In this document: piece by piece, positions 1 to 5,033 of the stretch
How positions within the stretch are numbered: position 1 is the stretch's first letter
How the letters are laid out: every line of letters begins with the position of its first letter
NCBI GenBank assembly: GCA_938045655.1
Contig: CALIMO010000127.1
Span: forward strand, 1 to 5,177
Direction of reading: 5' to 3'
DNA: 5,177 nucleotides
DNA from: an uncultured bacterium
Lineage (GTDB): Bacteria; Patescibacteriota; Saccharimonadia; Saccharimonadales; Saccharimonadaceae
Notes under the pieces: generated by a model
Seen by the model: the letters and a program-made list of their open reading frames with translations, nothing else
Told to the model about the DNA's origin: nothing
Databases searched by the model: none
Program-made: the position numbers and the translations under genes

Positions 1-103
1 ATCCAGGACAAGGTCAAAACCAAAATCCAACTCCAGCGCCAACGCCAGATCCAGGACAAGGTCAAAACCAAAATCCAACTCCAGCGCCAACGCCAGATCC
101 AGG
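1..103 (+). repeat. 48-bp tandem repeat encoding a Pro/Gln-rich stalk
   Basis: Bases 1-48 and 49-96 are identical, and the first 7 bases of a third copy (ATCCAGG) follow at 97-103 before the sequence diverges. The period is a multiple of three, so gain or loss of units would change stalk length without a frameshift. Each unit encodes PGQGQNQNPTPAPTPD in the frame of the LPXTG protein. The array reaches the window edge, so its true copy number is not visible. Perfect identity at synonymous sites suggests recent duplication or ongoing homogenisation. Confidence 0.95.
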
Positions 104-245
104 TAAAGACAAGGATAAGGAAAAGGAAAATCCAACAACGGACAAGCAATTGCCAAATACTGGCGAACAAGAATCTGGCTTTACATTGCTAGGAATGGTA
201 ACAGCCATCCTAGCATGGTTAACTCTTCGCAAGAAGAGTCATTAA
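1..245 (+). CDS. LPXTG cell-wall-anchored surface protein, C-terminal part
   Basis: This is the C-terminal 80 residues of a gene that starts left of the window; the first whole codon is at base 3 and the TAA stop is at 243-245. The visible part begins with two exact copies of the 16-residue unit PGQGQNQNPTPAPTPD. A charged linker rich in Lys, Asp and Glu follows (from about base 99), then the sorting signal LPNTG (150-164), a hydrophobic stretch (GFTLLGMVTAILAWLTL) and the basic tail RKKSH. This is the standard sortase A substrate layout: sortase cuts between Thr and Gly and joins the protein to cell-wall peptidoglycan. The Pro/Gln/Asn-rich repeats probably form an extended wall-spanning stalk. 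The functional head lies outside the window, so the role (adhesion, host contact, enzyme) cannot be told. A terminator follows directly, so the gene ends its own transcription unit. The call as a sortase substrate is firm; the specific identity is unknown. Confidence 0.93.
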   Translation, partial: PGQGQNQNPTPAPTPDPGQGQNQNPTPAPTPDPGKDKDKEKENPTTDKQLPNTGEQESGFTLLGMVTAILAWLTLRKKSH

Positions 246-271
246 TAAAACTCTTTATTCTATCAACTAAA

Positions 272-298
272 ATAAGTCCCCTCATTTGAGGGGCTTTT
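272..298 (+). terminator. Intrinsic terminator of the LPXTG gene
   Basis: A G+C-rich stem CCCCTC (278-283) pairs with GAGGGG (288-293) around the loop ATTT. It is followed by CTTTT (294-298), and the weaker bases before it (AAGT) can partly extend the stem against that T-run. It lies 26 bp after the stop codon at 243-245 and separates the surface-protein gene from the downstream operon. The U-tract is short, but the stem is the most G+C-rich segment in this gap. Confidence 0.85.
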
Positions 299-302
299 AA
301 AT

Positions 303-311
303 TGTTATAAT
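303..311 (+). promoter_or_regulatory. Candidate upstream promoter P1 (extended -10)
   Basis: TGTTATAAT is a perfect TATAAT -10 hexamer with the extended TGn element, just downstream of the LPXTG terminator. No convincing -35 lies at 16-18 bp; the expected region falls inside the terminator hairpin. If active, transcription would start near 318 and give the hydrolase operon a 5' UTR of about 75 nt. That UTR would contain a weak A+T-only hairpin (334-340 with 345-351, loop ATCA). This part of the genome is A+T-rich, so a chance TATAAT is possible. Confidence 0.4.
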
Positions 312-376
312 ATTTATATACAGGGTTGAATTCGATATTTATCAAAATATCCTAACTTTATTTTATGTGTGTTTTA

Positions 377-385
377 TGGTATACT
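377..385 (+). promoter_or_regulatory. Promoter P2 of the hydrolase-trpS operon, probably leaderless
   Basis: TGGTATACT contains the -10 hexamer TATACT (380-385; five of six match TATAAT) preceded by the extended TGn element. The -35 region at about 356-362 is poor, which an extended -10 can tolerate. Counting from the -10 puts the transcription start at about 392-393, which is the ATG at 393 itself. No Shine-Dalgarno sequence lies before that ATG. The promoter before the TPR gene has the same arrangement. I therefore infer a leaderless mRNA and prefer the ATG at 393 over the upstream GTG at 369, which would place the promoter inside the coding sequence. Confidence 0.65.
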
Positions 386-392
386 ATTTTTA

Positions 393-1208
393 ATGTTAGA
401 TTCATTTTTACATAAAACTTTACGCATTCCATATAAATTAAATATTACAAAAATGCGAAAGTCTCAAAACCCAAAAGCTGTGGTGATTTTTATTCACGGA
501 ATTGCGAGTGATGCTGGAATGTGGCAAAAAGCCGAAAGCGAAATTGAGGGCGAACTTGATATTTATGCAGTTGATCTAATTGGGCACGGAAAATCGCCAA
601 AACCAAAATGGATAGGCGCTCAACAACTTTCAATTCAGGCAAGGGCGGTTCGAAGAGTGGCTTTTTTGATGAAAAAGTATAAAAAACCACTTTTCTTAGT
701 TGGACATTCAATGGGGTCTTTGGTAGCGGCAGAATTTTCAAAAAAATATTCGAACGTAGTGGATGGAATTTTTCTACTTTCGCCACCAATTTATTCGCCA
801 GAAGAAGCGCGCGATACAATCCAAGAATCTATTTTAAAAAAAGGTTATGAAAAAATCGTTAAGAAGCCCGAAAAATCAATTAAATTCGTGAATGCAGTTA
901 TTGATACTGGTGCGGTTGATGTTGCTAAATTTGAATCTCAAGAGCAGTTTAGGCCGATTCGAAGAGCTTTAAAAGAAGCAATAATTGAACAAGATACTTT
1001 TGCGGTACTCTCAAAAACCAAAACGCCAACTAAAATTATTTATGGAGTTTTTGACCCCGTTGTGATTGGGCGAAATATTCGAAAACTTGGTAGGATTAAC
1101 AAAAATATTACAACTTCAAGAGTTTTGAGTGCTCACGATCCAACAAAATCAATGATTGAGCAGGTTTCGAAAGGTATTGATAAGATTTTAAAGGAGAAAT
1201 ATGAATAA
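393..1208 (+). CDS. Alpha/beta hydrolase (serine hydrolase, lysophospholipase-like fold)
   Basis: The 271-residue protein is a typical single-domain alpha/beta hydrolase. Visible landmarks are the oxyanion-hole region FIHGIAS (33-39), a DLIGHGKS turn (61-68), the nucleophile elbow GHSMG (104-108) with Ser106, the probable acid Asp221 in YGVFDP, and the probable catalytic His248 in SAHDP near the C-terminus. Between about 131 and 205 lies a helical, charged cap segment. No signal peptide or membrane segment is seen, so it is probably cytoplasmic. The substrate cannot be told from sequence; esters, lysophospholipids or acylglycerols are usual for this fold. The ORF is open upstream to a GTG at 369, but that start has no ribosome site and would cover the -10 box; ATG 393 is preferred. 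It is the first gene of the operon, and its end overlaps trpS by 8 bp, which suggests translational coupling. Fold and triad are firm; function is open. Confidence 0.9.
   Translation: MLDSFLHKTLRIPYKLNITKMRKSQNPKAVVIFIHGIASDAGMWQKAESEIEGELDIYAVDLIGHGKSPKPKWIGAQQLSIQARAVRRVAFLMKKYKKPLFLVGHSMGSLVAAEFSKKYSNVVDGIFLLSPPIYSPEEARDTIQESILKKGYEKIVKKPEKSIKFVNAVIDTGAVDVAKFESQEQFRPIRRALKEAIIEQDTFAVLSKTKTPTKIIYGVFDPVVIGRNIRKLGRINKNITTSRVLSAHDPTKSMIEQVSKGIDKILKEKYE
1191..1196 (+). promoter_or_regulatory. Shine-Dalgarno site of trpS
   Basis: AAGGAG lies 4 nt before the trpS ATG at 1201, inside the last codons of the hydrolase gene. It supports the 1201 start and shows that the organism uses conventional ribosome sites inside operons, in contrast to the two first-in-unit genes, which have none. 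Confidence 0.85.
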
Positions 1209-2241
1209 AAAAGTTATTTTAACGGGCGACCGACCAACTGGGAAATTGCATATTGGCCATTATGTTGGCTCGCTAAAAAAACGTGTAGAATTGCAGAATT
1301 CGGGCGAATATGAAACTTTTATTATGATTGCCGACACGCAAGCTTTAACTGATAATGCAAAAAATCCTGAAAAAGTTCGAAATAATGTTTTGCAAGTTGC
1401 TCTAGATTATTTAGCGGCAGGAATCGACCCTTCGAAAACTACAATTTTTGTGCAAAGTCAAATTCCGCAGCTACCAGAACTTGCAATGTATTATGCGAAT
1501 TTAGTTTCGATTTCTCGCCTTGAGCGGAATCCGACTGTTAAAACTGAAATCAAGCAAAAAAACTTCGGTGAAGGCGTGCCGAGTGGTTTTGTATTCTATC
1601 CAATTTCACAGGCTGCAGATATTACGGCCTTTAAAGCAACTCATGTACCAGTTGGTGAAGACCAGATGCCAATGATTGAACTAACTCGTGAAATTTCTCG
1701 ATCATTCAATCAAACATACGAAACAGATACGCTTGTTGAGCCAGAGGTTATTCTTTCGAAAGAAGGCATTGAACGACGTTTGCCGGGAATTAACGGAATG
1801 GAAGCTAAAATGAGTAAAAGCTTAAATAACGGTATATATTTGGCGGATTCTTTTGAAGAAATGCGTGCAAAGGTGATGAAAATGTATACCGACCCTGAAC
1901 ATATTCGGGTTGAAGACCCTGGAAAGATTGAAGGAAACGTAGTTTTTGCGTATCTTGATGTTTTTGCTGAAGATAAAGAGAAAGTTGCTGAAATGAAAGC
2001 TCACTACCAAAAAGGTGGCTTGGGCGATGTTGCGGTTAAAAAATACTTGATCGAAGAGATGGACAAAGTTTTGAAACCTATTCGTGAAAAACGAGCTGAG
2101 CTAGAAAAAAATCCTGAGATGATTTATGAAATTCTTAAAAAAGGAAGTTTGAAGGCTGAAAAAATCGCAGCACAAACCCTTAAAGAAGTTAAACAAGCAA
2201 TGAAGATTGATTACTTTGGAGATAAAAATGGCAAAGTTTAA
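1201..2241 (+). CDS. trpS: Tryptophanyl-tRNA synthetase
   Basis: The 346-residue class Ic aminoacyl-tRNA synthetase joins Trp to tRNA-Trp using ATP in the cytoplasm. The Rossmann-fold signature HIGH is at 17-20 within GDRPTGKLHIGHYVGSL. The substrate-site segment PVGEDQ ends at Gln155, with Asp154 in the conserved position. The ATP-site loop KMSKS is at 203-207 (in EAKMSKSLNN). The segment FYPISQAADI, about 20 residues before GEDQ, matches the conserved YPVLQAADI region of TrpRS. Length is normal for the family and no key residue is missing. The GDRPTGKLHIGHYVGSL start and the YTDP...EGNVVF...YQKGGLGD C-terminal half recall, from memory, the TrpRS form of streptococci and related Bacillota. 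The start is fixed by AAGGAG upstream. The gene overlaps the hydrolase by 8 bp and the next gene by 14 bp, so it sits within an operon. No T-box or trp leader is seen before it. Identification is certain. Confidence 0.98.
   Translation: MNKKVILTGDRPTGKLHIGHYVGSLKKRVELQNSGEYETFIMIADTQALTDNAKNPEKVRNNVLQVALDYLAAGIDPSKTTIFVQSQIPQLPELAMYYANLVSISRLERNPTVKTEIKQKNFGEGVPSGFVFYPISQAADITAFKATHVPVGEDQMPMIELTREISRSFNQTYETDTLVEPEVILSKEGIERRLPGINGMEAKMSKSLNNGIYLADSFEEMRAKVMKMYTDPEHIRVEDPGKIEGNVVFAYLDVFAEDKEKVAEMKAHYQKGGLGDVAVKKYLIEEMDKVLKPIREKRAELEKNPEMIYEILKKGSLKAEKIAAQTLKEVKQAMKIDYFGDKNGKV
2218..2221 (+). promoter_or_regulatory. Shine-Dalgarno site that sets the pseudouridine synthase start
   Basis: GGAG lies 6 nt before the ATG at 2228, within the last codons of trpS. 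The reading frame is open further upstream to a TTG at 2207, but that codon has no ribosome site and would add only seven residues. The ATG at 2228 is therefore the better start. Confidence 0.75.
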
Positions 2242-3409
2242 TTCTGGTGATATTTTGAAAATTTTGCGAAAGTTTCAAATTGCAGGTGAAGAAAATGTTC
2301 CGCGAAATGTTGAAGAGCTAAAAAAGATTACCGCCGATGAATGTTCAGAAATTTTCACTTTTAAATTTAACAAACATAAGTTTTTTATCGTGGTTGATGG
2401 AATGGCGGAAGATGATGAATCCTATATTCAAGATCTTCTTCGAAAGCATTTTGGTTATATTGAAGGTGAATTAATTAAAAATCCGCTCGATTTAATGATG
2501 AGTTTTGCTTTACCGTTTGAAGGTAAAGATATTTATCTCTTTCGAAATATTGCTTCAAAAACAAGGCTCGATGTTTATTTGGCTGAAAATTACCCAGAAT
2601 TTTCGCGAGCAACGATTCAAAAATATATTAAAAATGGCTTTGTAAAAGTGAATGGAAAAATCGCGAAAAAACCAAAAGATGCAATTGAAAAAGGCGATAA
2701 AATTGAGTTTGAAATTCCAGAAAAAACTGCTGAAAAAATCAACTTTCCAATACTTTTTGAAGATGAAAATGTTATCGTGATAAATAAGCCTCGTGGAATT
2801 TTAACACATAGCAAGGGTGCTTTAAATGATGAATTTACTGTTGCGGATTTTTTTGAAAGTCGTGGTGCAAAATTTGGTAAAGGGACGAATCGTGTCGGGA
2901 TCGTTCATAGACTTGACCGCGAAACTTCTGGTGTAATAATTGGCGCAAAAAATGATGAAACTGCTAAAAAACTACAAAAGCAATTTTCAGAACGGACTGC
3001 GAAAAAAACCTATGTGGCAATTGTTAAAGGTGTTTTGAATCCAAAAAAAGCCTTAATTGATCTACCTATTGCGAGAAATGGCTCAGCTCCGAGCACTTTC
3101 ATGATTCATGCAAAAGGAAAGCCAGCCCAAACTAAATATGAAGTTCTTAAGGAAAATGAAAATTTTTCGTTAGTAAAACTTATGCCAAAAACTGGTCGAA
3201 CACATCAATTGCGTGTTCATTTAAGCTATCTAAACCATCCAATTTTAGGTGATAGGATTTATGATAAAAATATTTCGAAATCTGAGAGCGAAGATAGGAT
3301 GTTTTTACATGCGCAAAGTTTAGAGATTACAATTCCGCCCAGAAAAGATGAGAAAGAATCGCAAAGAATGATTTTCGAAGCAGAAACTCCTGAAAATTTT
3401 GAGTTATAA
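2228..3409 (+). CDS. RluA-family pseudouridine synthase with S4 domain and N-terminal extension
   Basis: The 393-residue enzyme converts uridine to pseudouridine in RNA, most likely rRNA. Residues about 113-165 form an S4 RNA-binding domain (TRLDVYLAENYPEFSRATI, then GFVKVNG). Residues about 173-390 form the catalytic domain. It has motif I around ENVIVINKPRGILTH, motif II HRLDRETSG (227-235) with catalytic Asp230, the KKTYVAIVKG strand, and the late motif GRTHQLRVHL followed by HPILGD. S4 plus this catalytic core is the RluC/RluD arrangement, but the target position cannot be assigned, so no gene symbol is given. It is longer than usual (RluD is about 326 residues) because of some 112 residues before the S4 domain that I do not recognise. 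The start is chosen from GGAG 6 nt before ATG 2228. It overlaps trpS by 14 bp and lies 2 bp before the next gene, so it is co-transcribed and probably coupled. Family is firm, substrate unknown. Confidence 0.95.
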   Translation: MAKFNSGDILKILRKFQIAGEENVPRNVEELKKITADECSEIFTFKFNKHKFFIVVDGMAEDDESYIQDLLRKHFGYIEGELIKNPLDLMMSFALPFEGKDIYLFRNIASKTRLDVYLAENYPEFSRATIQKYIKNGFVKVNGKIAKKPKDAIEKGDKIEFEIPEKTAEKINFPILFEDENVIVINKPRGILTHSKGALNDEFTVADFFESRGAKFGKGTNRVGIVHRLDRETSGVIIGAKNDETAKKLQKQFSERTAKKTYVAIVKGVLNPKKALIDLPIARNGSAPSTFMIHAKGKPAQTKYEVLKENENFSLVKLMPKTGRTHQLRVHLSYLNHPILGDRIYDKNISKSESEDRMFLHAQSLEITIPPRKDEKESQRMIFEAETPENFEL

Positions 3410-3411
3410 AA

Positions 3412-4203
3412 ATGAAAGATTTCTTTGAAAATATAATTTTAAATTCGCACGCAACGATCGTGGAAATCCCTCGTGGGTTCGGTTTTGAATTTGCTCTAAA
3501 AAAGTTAAAATTTTCGAAAGATATTCAAATAATTGAATTCAAGCCAACTATTCACGGTGCGCAAAAAACTGAAATTATCAATGTTGAGGATATTGAATTT
3601 TTGCAGCAAAAAGCAAATGTTAAGAGTGTAAAAAAACGTTGTTTTGTGTTAATGAATGCTGAAAAGATGAATGAGTCTGCGCAAAATAAATTTTTGAAGC
3701 TTTTTGAAGAGCCAAATAAGAATACTTCTTTTGTACTTTTGACTGAAAACAAGAACGCCTTCGAAAAAACTATACTTTCACGAGCGCAGATTTTACGAAT
3801 TCCGCCAATATCGGAGATTGATTCAATTAAGATGCTTCAAAAATCAAAATTGAGTGAAGATGATAAGAAAAAAATTCTATTTATGGCGAACGGTTTGCCT
3901 GGTGAAATTGATAAACTTTCGAACAGTAAAAAATATTTCAATGAACAGATGGAGATTGCTGAATTTGCAAAAAGGTGGTTTTTGGGTTCGAAATTCGAAA
4001 AAATATTAATTGTGAAAGATCTAAAGCCAGAAAGAAATAATGTTCTAAAATTTTTAGAAATTTTACTTAAAATGGTTGACCAAACTTTTGCTCAAAATCC
4101 AAAAAAAGGAGCAACAATGGCAAAGAAAATACTTAGAGCTTATGATAGAATCTCTAAAAATGGAAATATTAAGTTAGCTCTGCTTGACCTAATTCTTGGC
4201 TAA
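3412..4203 (+). CDS. holB: DNA polymerase III delta-prime-like clamp-loader subunit (divergent, short)
   Basis: The 263-residue protein resembles the delta-prime subunit, which helps the clamp loader place the sliding clamp on DNA. The best evidence is the block AEKMNESAQNKFLKLFEEP (83-101), followed by NTSFVLLTENK and SRAQILRIPPIS, with SRAQ at 123-126. These match the AAA+ segment usually written as SAQNALLKxLEEPP, sensor 1 and SRCQ. The Walker A loop region is degenerate (IPRGFGFEF, 19-27) with no GxxGxGK[ST]. Delta-prime commonly does not hydrolyse ATP, so this is compatible with the role. The four zinc cysteines of typical delta-prime are absent, and only one Cys is seen in the protein. 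SRC is altered to SRA, and the chain is shorter than the usual 320-335 residues. The C-terminal part (about 175-263) is helical and Lys-rich. The ribosome site is weak (GAG at 3401-3403). The gene starts 2 bp after the pseudouridine synthase. The gene symbol is tentative. Confidence 0.78.
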   Translation: MKDFFENIILNSHATIVEIPRGFGFEFALKKLKFSKDIQIIEFKPTIHGAQKTEIINVEDIEFLQQKANVKSVKKRCFVLMNAEKMNESAQNKFLKLFEEPNKNTSFVLLTENKNAFEKTILSRAQILRIPPISEIDSIKMLQKSKLSEDDKKKILFMANGLPGEIDKLSNSKKYFNEQMEIAEFAKRWFLGSKFEKILIVKDLKPERNNVLKFLEILLKMVDQTFAQNPKKGATMAKKILRAYDRISKNGNIKLALLDLILG

Positions 4204-4206
4204 AAT

Positions 4207-4236
4207 TTGCCAAAATACTGATTTCTATGCTATAAT
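4207..4236 (+). promoter_or_regulatory. Promoter of the TPR gene, probably leaderless
   Basis: The -35 box TTGCCA (4207-4212; five of six match TTGACA) and a perfect -10 TATAAT (4231-4236) with extended TGC before it are 18 bp apart. This is the best promoter in the window. The predicted start point is about 4243-4245 and the ATG is at 4245. An in-frame TAA (4233-4235) lies inside the -10, so translation cannot start further upstream at a normal start codon. No Shine-Dalgarno sequence lies between. The transcript should be leaderless or carry 1-2 nt. A 5-bp inverted repeat TTGGC/GCCAA (4196-4200 with 4209-4213) overlaps the -35 box. Confidence 0.8.
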
Positions 4237-4244
4237 ATATTGGT

Positions 4245-4913
4245 ATGTTAGTTTTGATTTTAATTATTATTCTTAGTGCTTATGTTTTTCTAAAAAATCC
4301 TGAAAAATTAACAAAAAACGCCCTACCGGATAATTTTGCAAATAAAATTGATAAGTTGTGGCGTGTAGCGCAAGAGGCAATTATTGATAAAAAATATTTA
4401 CGAGCAGAGAAAGTTTTATTAACAATTTTGCGATTTGATGAACGAAACGCTACGGCGTATAACCGTTTAGGGATAATATATGCGGGCCAAAAAAAGTTTG
4501 ATGATGCTATTGAATGTTTCGAAATTGCTCAAAGCTTAGAAAGTAGCGCATCAAGTCTTCATAACGTTGGCTTAATCTATCTCGAAACCGAGAATTATCA
4601 AAAAGCCGCCCTAGCATTTGAGCAAGCTCTAGAAATTGAAGATTCTGTGCCGACTCGATATATTGCTTACGCCCGAGCTCTCGAAAAAATGGGAAAAGAT
4701 AAATTGGCGATTTCAGCACTAGAAAAGGCTATAGAACTTGACGAAAGACCTCAAACTTTACGAACTCTCGGTTCGCTCTATCTTAAAGTTGAAAATATAG
4801 AAAAAGCAAAAGAAATTAAAGATAGATTGGAGTTATTAAAAGATAACAGAAGGACTATAAAACAAAACCGAATCTCTAATGAATCGATTTCAACCAAAAA
4901 AATTGCAATGTAA
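4245..4913 (+). CDS. Membrane-anchored tetratricopeptide (TPR) repeat protein
   Basis: The 222-residue protein starts with one hydrophobic segment (MLVLILIIILSAYVFL, 1-16), followed by lysines and then a TPR array. About five repeats can be drawn: 35-68 (degenerate), 69-102 (AYNRLGIIYAGQKKFDDAIE), 103-136 (HNVGLIYLETENYQKAALAF), 137-168 (AYARALEKMGKDKLAISALE) and 169-200 (LRTLGSLYLKVENIEKAKEI). They show the usual pattern of small and aromatic residues. A polar, basic tail ends the protein. No Lys or Arg precedes the hydrophobic stretch and several follow it, so by the positive-inside rule the repeats probably face the cytoplasm. There is no cysteine lipobox. TPRs bind protein partners; the partner is unknown. 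The only upstream alternative is blocked by an in-frame TAA at 4233-4235, so ATG 4245 is secure. It has its own promoter and terminator, so it is a separate unit, though read-through from the operon is possible because no terminator lies between. Confidence 0.9.
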   Translation: MLVLILIIILSAYVFLKNPEKLTKNALPDNFANKIDKLWRVAQEAIIDKKYLRAEKVLLTILRFDERNATAYNRLGIIYAGQKKFDDAIECFEIAQSLESSASSLHNVGLIYLETENYQKAALAFEQALEIEDSVPTRYIAYARALEKMGKDKLAISALEKAIELDERPQTLRTLGSLYLKVENIEKAKEIKDRLELLKDNRRTIKQNRISNESISTKKIAM

Positions 4914-4945
4914 AATCAGGTTTAATAACCTGATTTTATTTTTAT
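4912..4945 (+). terminator. Intrinsic terminator of the TPR gene
   Basis: A perfect 11-bp stem, AAAATCAGGTT (4912-4922) with AACCTGATTTT (4927-4937), surrounds the loop TAAT and runs into the T-rich stretch ATTTTATT. The stem begins inside the TAA stop codon (4911-4913). The A-rich left side means that it could also work on the minus strand as a backup for the convergent gene. Confidence 0.9.
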
Positions 4946-4950
4946 TTTCT

Positions 4951-5000
4951 AAAGATAGGCGCTCAAAGGCTCAGAACTAGCGATGCCTGGCTTTTTGAAA
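4951..5000. other. Short G+C-rich intergenic island between convergent terminators
   Basis: Bases 4957-4993 are about 57% G+C (21 of 37), while the flanks are almost pure A+T. No ORF of note is present. Two imperfect foldings are visible: AGGC (4957-4960) and GCT (4961-4963) with AGC (4979-4981) and GCCT (4985-4988); or 4963-4974 with 4987-4998, which pairs at 11 of 12 positions including three G-U pairs. No U-tract follows on either strand. Function is not known. Confidence 0.35.
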
Positions 5001-5009
5001 TAATAATAA

Positions 5010-5033
5010 AAATAGTCTCCCAAGAGACTATTT
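5010..5033 (-). terminator. Terminator of the convergent P-type ATPase gene, possibly bidirectional
   Basis: A perfect 10-bp stem, AAATAGTCTC (5010-5019) with GAGACTATTT (5024-5033), surrounds the loop CCAA. Read on the minus strand, the stem is followed by TTATTATTATTTC, a T-rich tract. The gene's stop codon (TAG, complement of 5028-5030) lies inside the stem. On the plus strand the stem is followed by ATTTTTAG, so it could also stop transcripts from the TPR gene. Confidence 0.85.

Noticed and set aside
1..103. CRISPR array
   Set aside because: The repeats are directly adjacent with no spacers, are in frame and encode a Pro/Gln-rich stalk ahead of an LPNTG signal.
369..392. An upstream GTG start that would extend the hydrolase by eight residues
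   Set aside because: There is no ribosome site before it, and the extra codons would cover the extended -10 box at 377-385. The ATG at 393 fits the promoter better.
365..415. Tiny upstream ORFs: a 16-codon ORF starting ATG 365 and a 5-codon ORF (ATG 376, TAA 391-393) whose stop overlaps the hydrolase ATG
   Set aside because: Neither has a ribosome site, and both lie across or upstream of the likely transcription start. The second is interesting only if P1 is used; there is no evidence of translation.
490..819. A 109-residue minus-strand ORF inside the hydrolase, and similar minus-strand ORFs inside the other four complete genes
   Set aside because: All lie fully inside well-supported genes on the other strand, have no ribosome sites I could support, and encode low-complexity peptides. 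They are shadows.
2207..2227. A TTG start for the pseudouridine synthase
   Set aside because: It has no Shine-Dalgarno sequence, while the ATG at 2228 has GGAG 6 nt upstream.
4204..4244. Terminator after the delta-prime-like gene
   Set aside because: The only inverted repeat (TTGGC/GCCAA) is weak and is followed by AAATACTG, not by a T-run.
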